The notes beneath the pieces are model-generated. The model was given only the letters and a program-made list of their open reading frames with translations, was not told the origin of the DNA and searched no databases. DNA of 14,731 bases from UBA4735 sp036569845 (GTDB lineage: Bacteria; Chloroflexota; Limnocylindria; P2-11E). Where the stretch lies: assembly GCA_036569845.1 (NCBI GenBank), contig DATCPY010000068.1, positions 1 through 14,731 on the forward strand. Reading direction: 5' to 3'. The translations under genes were made by a program, and so were the position numbers. Every line of letters begins with the position of its first letter. Position 1 is the first letter of the stretch. Below, in pieces: positions 10,342-14,731 of this stretch.

Positions 10342-11541
10342 TTACTCCAGGACCTTCGTGACCGCACCGGCACCCACCGTGTGGCCGCCCTCGCGGATCG
10401 CGAACCGGAGGCCCTCTTCGAGGGCGATCGGGGTGATGAGGGTGATCGTGAGATTCACCGTGTCGCCAGGCATGACCATCTCGGTGCCGCTCGGCAGGTC
10501 CGCCGACCCGGTGACGTCGGTGGTCCGGATGTAGAACTGCGGGCGGTAGCCGTTGAAGAACGGCGTGTGCCGGCCGCCTTCCTCCTTCGAGAGGATGTAG
10601 ACCTCGGCCGTGAACTTTGTGTGCGGCTTCACGCTGCCCGGCTTCGCGATGACCTGGCCGCGCTCGATGTCCTCGCGCTCGAGGCCACGGAGGAGCAGGC
10701 CGATGTTGTCGCCGGCCTCACCCTGGTCGAGCAGCTTGCGGAACATCTCGACGCCCGTGACCACCGCTTTGCGCGGGTCGCGGATGCCGACGATCTCGAC
10801 CTCCTCGCCGACCTTCACCACGCCACGCTCGGCGCGACCGGTCGCGACCGTGCCGCGGCCTTTGATGCCGAACACATCCTCGATCGGCATGAGGAACGGC
10901 TTGTCCTTCGCCCGGACGGGCGTGGGGATGTACGAGTCGACCTTGTCCATGAGCTCGAAGATGCTCTTGAACTCTGGCGCGTTCACGTCCGTGCTCGTGC
11001 TTTCCAGCGCCTTGAGCGCGCTGCCACGGATGATCGGGATCTCCTCGCCCTTGAAGCCATACTTGGAGAGGAGCTCTCTCACCTCGAGCTCGACCAGCTC
11101 GAGGAGCTCCTCGTCGTCGACCATGTCGACCTTGTTGAGGAATACGACCATCTGCGGCACCTGCACCTGACGGGCAAGCAGGATGTGCTCGCGGGTCTGG
11201 GGCATCGGGCCGTCGGCGGCCGAAACCACGAGGATCGCGCCATCCATCTGGGCGGCGCCGGTGATCATGTTCTTGATGTAGTCGGCGTGGCCGGGGCAGT
11301 CGACGTGGGCGTAGTGGCGCTTGTCGGTCTCGTACTCGACGTGCGCGATCGAGATCGTGATCCCGCGCTCCTTCTCCTCAGGCGCGTTGTCGATCGAGTC
11401 GAACGCGCGGAAGTCGGCCTGACCCTTGAGCGAGAGGGTCTTGGTGATCGCCGCCGTGAGCGTGGTCTTGCCGTGGTCGATGTGCCCGATCGTCCCGACG
11501 TTCACGTGCGGCTTGGTGCGCTCGAATTTCTTCTTCGCCAT
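10342..11541 (-). CDS. tuf: Elongation factor Tu
   Basis: EF-Tu delivers aminoacyl-tRNA to the ribosome as a GTPase. The 399 residues cover all three domains. The GTP-binding motifs are GHIDHGKT (19-26), RGIT with T62 of switch I, DCPGH with catalytic H85 (81-85), NKVD (136-139) and SAL (175-177). Domain 2 carries GRGTVATGRAERG and GLLLRGL. Domain 3 has RTTDVTGSADLPSGTEMVMPGD and the C-terminus GAGAVTKVLE. The ATG at 11541 gives the usual MAKKKFERTKPHVNVGTIGH and has AAGGA just upstream. It is 34 nt downstream of tRNA-Thr and 3 nt before rpmG, so it lies early in a long transcript. Only one tuf copy is visible here. Confidence 0.99.
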   Translation of the reverse strand: MAKKKFERTKPHVNVGTIGHIDHGKTTLTAAITKTLSLKGQADFRAFDSIDNAPEEKERGITISIAHVEYETDKRHYAHVDCPGHADYIKNMITGAAQMDGAILVVSAADGPMPQTREHILLARQVQVPQMVVFLNKVDMVDDEELLELVELEVRELLSKYGFKGEEIPIIRGSALKALESTSTDVNAPEFKSIFELMDKVDSYIPTPVRAKDKPFLMPIEDVFGIKGRGTVATGRAERGVVKVGEEVEIVGIRDPRKAVVTGVEMFRKLLDQGEAGDNIGLLLRGLEREDIERGQVIAKPGSVKPHTKFTAEVYILSKEEGGRHTPFFNGYRPQFYIRTTDVTGSADLPSGTEMVMPGDTVNLTITLITPIALEEGLRFAIREGGHTVGAGAVTKVLE

Positions 11542-11575
11542 GTCGTCCTTGTCCTCTCTCTCCCACCGAGGCTTG

Positions 11576-11648
11576 AGCCCACCTCGGGGATCGAACCCGA
11601 GACCTCGTCCTTACCAAGGACGTGCTCTACCAACTGAGCTAGGTGGGC
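11576..11648 (-). tRNA. trnT: tRNA-Thr (anticodon GGT)
   Basis: Acceptor arms GCCCACC (11642-11648) and GGTGGGC (11577-11583) pair fully. The anticodon arm CGTCC/GGACG encloses loop TTGGTAA with anticodon GGT, reading ACC and ACU. The D arm GCTC/GAGC and the T loop TTCGATC are intact. The discriminator is T, and no CCA follows in the DNA, unlike tRNA-Trp in the same operon. It precedes tuf by 34 nt, and a thrT-tuf pairing is also known from E. coli. Confidence 0.96.
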
Positions 11649-11669
11649 GGTCTCGTTGATCCCGACATC

Positions 11670-11698
11670 AAAAAGAGGTTGCTTTCCGCAACCCCTTT
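11670..11698 (-). terminator. Terminator-like hairpin in the tRNA-Thr/tuf leader
   Basis: On the minus strand GGTTGC (11693-11688) pairs with GCAACC (11682-11677) around a 5-nt loop. The stem is extended by an AAAG/CTTT outer stem across one mismatch and followed by TTTTT (11674-11670). It sits between the promoter at 11718-11747 and the 5' end of tRNA-Thr, so it could attenuate the operon or protect the transcript's 5' end. With no minus-strand gene between here and 13230, ordinary end-of-gene termination is a less likely role. Confidence 0.6.
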
Positions 11699-11717
11699 GC
11701 GCGCCTGGACAGGAATG

Positions 11718-11747
11718 ATTATCCGCCCAGGTCGGCGCCCGCGTCAA
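11718..11747 (-). promoter_or_regulatory. Sigma-70 promoter for the tRNA-Thr/tuf operon
   Basis: On the minus strand a -35 box TTGACG (11742-11747) and a -10 box GATAAT (11718-11723) are separated by 18 nt. Each matches five of six consensus bases. Transcription would start near 11711, about 60 nt before tRNA-Thr. This is the best promoter match in the window and fits a highly expressed translation operon. Confidence 0.7.
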
Positions 11748-11827
11748 CGAACACCCCGAAAAACGGGCTCTGGACGCCGTTCACCGTTCTATTACGTCCT
11801 TCTCATCGACTTTTCATGCTGGCGCTG

Positions 11828-11839
11828 GGCCCTAGGGCC
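11828..11839. promoter_or_regulatory. 12-bp palindrome just upstream of the G1 peptidase gene
   Basis: GGCCCTAGGGCC is a perfect 12-bp palindrome that ends 11 nt before the ATG at 11851. It occupies the place where a ribosome site would be expected, and none is visible. It may be an operator or a translation-blocking hairpin, or chance in GC-rich DNA. Confidence 0.3.
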
Positions 11840-11850
11840 ATGCTTCCCCC

Positions 11851-13233
11851 ATGTTCGACAACCGGCCGCCGGCCCCCTGGCGCGACGAACCGACCCCGTG
11901 GCGCGATCCGGCAGTGGACCAGACCCAGCCGATGCTCGCGGCAACGCCGACGGCCACGCCGCCCGCGCCGCCCACCCCGGCGAAACGCCGCAACGACGGG
12001 CTGGCGCTCCTTCTTATCGGCGCGCTCGTGGGCGGCCTGGTCGGCATCGGCGGCGCCCGCGCGATCACGCCCCAGCTCTTCCCCACCGGCACCGGCAGCG
12101 CGCCGGCATCCAGCTCGACTTCGACCTCGACCGCCACATCGCCGGCGGACGCTACGACCGCTGCGGCGATCAAGGACGTCCTGACCCAGGCGAACCAGGC
12201 GCAGGCCCAGGCGTTCGCGAAGAACGACCCGGCCTTGATGCGCGCGACCTCGACGGACAACCACTATGCCGAGATGGTCCAGATCAATTCGGACCTCGCG
12301 AGCGGCGGGATCACCAAGATCGAGCTCCTCAACATCACGTTCGGTGACATCGCCGTGAACGGAAGCACCGCGACCGCGACGACGACCGAGACCTGGCGTA
12401 CGACGATGGCCAACGCGAGCGTGACGCAGAGCACCGACCAGAACGACTACGTCCTGCTGCTCACGAACGGCGTGTGGCGGATCGAGTCGAACACCCAGCC
12501 CGGCAACACCGGCGTGACCGCGCCGACCCAGCCGCAGGGGCCGACGAGCACGACCGTGCAGAGCACCTCGCGCAACTGGTCGGGCTACGTTGCCACCGGC
12601 GGCACGTCGTACACGTCGGTCACCGGAACCTGGGTTATTGCGAAGCCCGACCCGAACGTCGTCGGCATCGACGCGACGTGGGTCGGCATCGGCGGCGCGA
12701 ACACGACGGACCTCATCCAGGCCGGCACCGAGGCCACCGTGAACGGCGACGGCACCGTCACCTATGACGCCTGGACCGAGACGCTCCCGCAGTCCACCCG
12801 GACGATCTCGCTCGCCGTGAACGCCGGCGACACGGTCACCATCAGCATCACCGAGCAGACCGCGGGCGTGTGGCTCATCGACCTGAAGAACGCGACCACC
12901 GGCAAGAGCTTCACCACGACGGTTCGCTACAACTCAACCAAGTCCTCCGCCGAGTGGATCCAGGAAGCGCCGAGCATCGGTCGCGGCCTCGCGCCGCTGG
13001 ACAACTTCGGTCTCGTGAAGTTCAGCGCCGCGTCGACCACCGTCGACGGCAAGAACCAGAGCCTCGCTGCGGCGAGCGCGAAGGCCGTGACCATGGCCGA
13101 CGGCGCGAACCAGCCGCTCGCGATCCCCTCGGCGATCGGCAGCGACGGCTCGAGCTTCAGCGTCACCCGCACGAGCAACCCTGGCACGAACATCGGGACC
13201 GGCGGCCGCAGCCCCGGCAGGCGGCGCGGCTAG
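11851..13233 (+). CDS. Membrane-anchored G1-family (glutamic) peptidase with NTF2-like domain
   Basis: This 460-residue protein has a Pro-rich cytoplasmic start with two PWRD units (9-20) and one membrane helix (about 50-69, LALLLIGALVGGLVGIGG). A Ser/Thr-rich linker (80-103) is followed by an NTF2/SnoaL-like region (about 105-215) and a C-terminal peptidase G1 (eqolisin) domain (about 241-400). G1 landmarks are NWSGYV (242-247), WVGIGG (277-282), Q290 in LIQAG, YDAWTE (305-310) and SAEWIQEAPS (366-375). The pair Q290 and E372 matches the catalytic Gln and Glu of scytalidoglutamic peptidase. The topology suggests the peptidase faces outside, where these acid-active enzymes work. The ATG at 11851 has no ribosome site, so translation may be leaderless. 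The C-terminus is basic (RSPGRRRG). It diverges from tuf and converges on the glycosylase gene. The peptidase call is good; the substrate is unknown. Confidence 0.8.
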   Translation: MFDNRPPAPWRDEPTPWRDPAVDQTQPMLAATPTATPPAPPTPAKRRNDGLALLLIGALVGGLVGIGGARAITPQLFPTGTGSAPASSSTSTSTATSPADATTAAAIKDVLTQANQAQAQAFAKNDPALMRATSTDNHYAEMVQINSDLASGGITKIELLNITFGDIAVNGSTATATTTETWRTTMANASVTQSTDQNDYVLLLTNGVWRIESNTQPGNTGVTAPTQPQGPTSTTVQSTSRNWSGYVATGGTSYTSVTGTWVIAKPDPNVVGIDATWVGIGGANTTDLIQAGTEATVNGDGTVTYDAWTETLPQSTRTISLAVNAGDTVTISITEQTAGVWLIDLKNATTGKSFTTTVRYNSTKSSAEWIQEAPSIGRGLAPLDNFGLVKFSAASTTVDGKNQSLAAASAKAVTMADGANQPLAIPSAIGSDGSSFSVTRTSNPGTNIGTGGRSPGRRRG

Positions 13234-14360
13234 GCGAGGCTGATCGTCAGGCGCAGGTCGCGATCGACGATCGCCGCGAGCCGCGCGACCTCCAGATCGA
13301 GCGCCTTCCGTGGCGGTCGCCCCGCCTCCTTGAACCACGCGACCTGAGCCTCGTTACTGGCCAGCTGCCAGGTCCCGCGGACCGAACCGCCAGCGACCAC
13401 CACTGGCGCGATCCAGCCGCTCTGCTTGCTGACCGAACGGCGCCGCGCCGGCGGCACCACGTGGCCGTCGCTCGTGGTCGGGCCGAGCACGTACTGATCG
13501 AATCCTGGGAGCAGCCGGACAGCCGTCGTCGGCTTCGTCGCACGCAACTCGTCAAGATGCTCGGTGAGGATGTACGCGCGTTGCCCTTCCACATCGACCC
13601 GGGTCAGCCGGTCACCGAGCGCGTCGAACCATCCGCCGATGTGCCGCTTGCCGAGATACCCGCCGGCGAGCCAGGTGCCGAATCCTTCGACGGTCGCCGG
13701 CCCGTACGCGCCGACATATGCGGTGACCGCGCGAGCCGCTGCGACGTCGGGATCAGGGAGGCCAACCCAGCGCGCGCTCGCGTCCTTCGGAAGCCTGAAC
13801 GTCACTCGCGCGCCGCGGCTTGGCCCGAAGCACAGATCGCCCTGCCAGGCCAGCGGCTTCAACAGCGTTCCCCAGCCGGAGCGCAGCGCATCACCGACGT
13901 GCCCGAATCCACGCCGCGCGGTGATCGCCGCGATCAGCTCCTCGCGCGAGAGCGTCGCGCCGTCCAGCGCGTCGCGTGCGACCTCGCGCAGCAGCTCGAT
14001 CTGCTTCGGGCTGAGCCCGAAATACCGCTGCCAGCTGGCGCGCTCCCACGATCGCCCCGCGGCGATCAGCGCCAGATATGTGCCGGCGTCCTCAGGAGTG
14101 AGGAGATGGAGCGTGCCACGCATCGCCCAGGTCTTGATGAGGCGCCCTTCGGCCAATGCACGGCTCACGTCGCCGGCACGAGACGAAACGCGGCGGACGC
14201 GGATCGCGAGCTCGGCGGACGATGCGACCTGCGCTTGCACGCCACAGAGGCGGCGGACCACGCCGGCGACCGGCGCGTTACCGACGGGATCGAGGAGCTG
14301 ACGCCCCATGCGCCATGCGAGCGCCTGCGGCCAGGTGACCTTCACCGACACGGCGCGCAT
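13230..14360 (-). CDS. AlkZ-like winged-helix DNA glycosylase (HTH_42 family)
   Basis: This 376-residue protein matches the winged-helix family that includes AlkZ of azinomycin producers and E. coli YcaQ, enzymes that excise bulky alkylated bases or unhook interstrand crosslinks. The N-terminal family pattern is VVRRLCGVQAQVASSAELAIR. Q42 and Q44 form the QxQ catalytic motif of the AlkZ-like branch (YcaQ-like members have QxD). Further family segments are LIKTWAMRGTLHLLTPEDAG, a central winged-helix region, and RLLPGFDQYVLGP towards the C-terminus. The ATG at 14360 lies 2 nt after the receiver gene's stop, and no clear ribosome site is present, so translation is probably coupled. GTG codons 4 and 6 are alternative starts. 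The stop shares CTAG with the convergent peptidase gene. No self-resistance or toxin biosynthesis genes are in view, so a general repair role is more likely. Confidence 0.8.
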   Translation of the reverse strand: MRAVSVKVTWPQALAWRMGRQLLDPVGNAPVAGVVRRLCGVQAQVASSAELAIRVRRVSSRAGDVSRALAEGRLIKTWAMRGTLHLLTPEDAGTYLALIAAGRSWERASWQRYFGLSPKQIELLREVARDALDGATLSREELIAAITARRGFGHVGDALRSGWGTLLKPLAWQGDLCFGPSRGARVTFRLPKDASARWVGLPDPDVAAARAVTAYVGAYGPATVEGFGTWLAGGYLGKRHIGGWFDALGDRLTRVDVEGQRAYILTEHLDELRATKPTTAVRLLPGFDQYVLGPTTSDGHVVPPARRRSVSKQSGWIAPVVVAGGSVRGTWQLASNEAQVAWFKEAGRPPRKALDLEVARLAAIVDRDLRLTISLA

Positions 14361-14362
14361 TG

Positions 14363-14728
14363 TCAGGCAGCTGCGGGGAGCAGGTTCGCGACGCGACCGA
14401 GGAGTGCCTCGACATCGAACGGCTTGCGGATCGTGCCCTGCGAACCGACGACGTCGGCCGCGCCGATCTGAGCGGTCATCACGAGCACGGGGGTGGACCT
14501 AAATTTGGCGAGCGAGCGGAGCCGGCGGACGAACTCGCGGCCGTCCATCAACGGCATGCCGATGTCGAGCAGGATGAGATCGGGCGCACACCCGAGGTGA
14601 TCGATCGCGTCCTGTCCATCGACGGCCGTTTGGACCTCATATCCCTCGTCGTCGCGCAGGACCATCGAGCACATGTCGCGGATGCTCGGATCATCGTCGA
14701 CGACGAGAATGCGCTGCCGGGTGATCAT
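14363..14728 (-). CDS. Single-domain response regulator (CheY-like receiver)
   Basis: This 121-residue protein is a complete receiver domain with no output domain. The acidic pocket is D11-D12-D13 (ILVVDDD), the phosphorylation site is D55 (LILLDIGMP), the switch threonine is T85 (VLVMTAQ) and the conserved lysine is K102 (RKPF). It ends LLGRVANLLPAAA. The ATG at 14728 gives a normal start (MITRQRILVVDDD), but only 3 nt are visible upstream and the frame is open there, so a longer protein cannot be excluded. The partner kinase is not in the window. It is followed after 2 nt by the AlkZ-like gene, suggesting one transcript. Confidence 0.9.
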   Translation of the reverse strand: MITRQRILVVDDDPSIRDMCSMVLRDDEGYEVQTAVDGQDAIDHLGCAPDLILLDIGMPLMDGREFVRRLRSLAKFRSTPVLVMTAQIGAADVVGSQGTIRKPFDVEALLGRVANLLPAAA

Positions 14729-14731
14729 CGC

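Noticed and set aside
9059..10534. Plus-strand open frame spanning nusG, secE, tRNA-Trp and rpmG
   Set aside because: It runs antisense through four recognised genes including a tRNA, and its translation has no recognisable domain.
12870..14471. Plus-strand open frame overlapping the peptidase and AlkZ-like genes
   Set aside because: It shifts frame within the peptidase gene and is antisense to the glycosylase. It is rich in Arg/Asp/Ala with no motif.

Overview
This window is a GC-rich chromosomal segment built around the conserved transcription/translation cluster tuf-rpmG-tRNA(Trp)-secE-nusG-rplKAJL-rpoBC. Every gene of that cluster is on the minus strand. The style of RpoB and RpoC (a short 1097-residue beta subunit, and a beta-prime with a charged coiled-coil insertion after the clamp zinc site), the very high third-position GC and the long acidic NusG extension suggest Chloroflexota or a deep actinobacterial-like relative. 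I favour Chloroflexota, but the window has no 16S gene and the placement is an inference.

Layout, in transcription order (high to low coordinates). At the right edge a stand-alone CheY-like receiver (14363-14728) is followed after 2 nt by an AlkZ-like winged-helix DNA glycosylase (13230-14360). It converges on a plus-strand gene for a membrane-anchored G1 (glutamic) peptidase with an NTF2-like stalk (11851-13233). The two convergent genes share one CTAG tetramer as stop codons. A divergent intergenic region (11649-11850) holds a good sigma-70 promoter and a terminator-like hairpin ahead of tRNA-Thr, tuf, rpmG, tRNA-Trp, secE, nusG, rplK and rplA. A 234-nt gap between rplA and rplJ contains a strong intrinsic terminator and other stems, as expected of an L10/L12 autoregulatory leader. 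rplJ and rplL follow and end at a terminator.

The usual rplL-rpoB adjacency is broken by a plus-strand apbE-like flavin transferase gene (5423-6226). rpoB and rpoC therefore need their own promoter, and a candidate lies at 5268-5296. rpoB and rpoC overlap as TAATG. rpoC leaves the window inside its catalytic metal-binding loop.

Functionally, the core is ribosomal stalk and L1/L11 proteins, EF-Tu, the SecE translocon subunit, NusG and the two large RNA polymerase subunits, with two tRNAs processed out of the same transcript. No unfamiliar multi-gene system, mobile element or CRISPR array is visible. The most interesting points are residue-level: a glycine replacing the catalytic-loop asparagine of RpoC and a glutamine at the RpoB position equivalent to E. 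coli D516. Also notable are the G1 peptidase architecture, the QxQ glycosylase and the two candidate attenuators. No gene-free stretch exceeds 300 nt.
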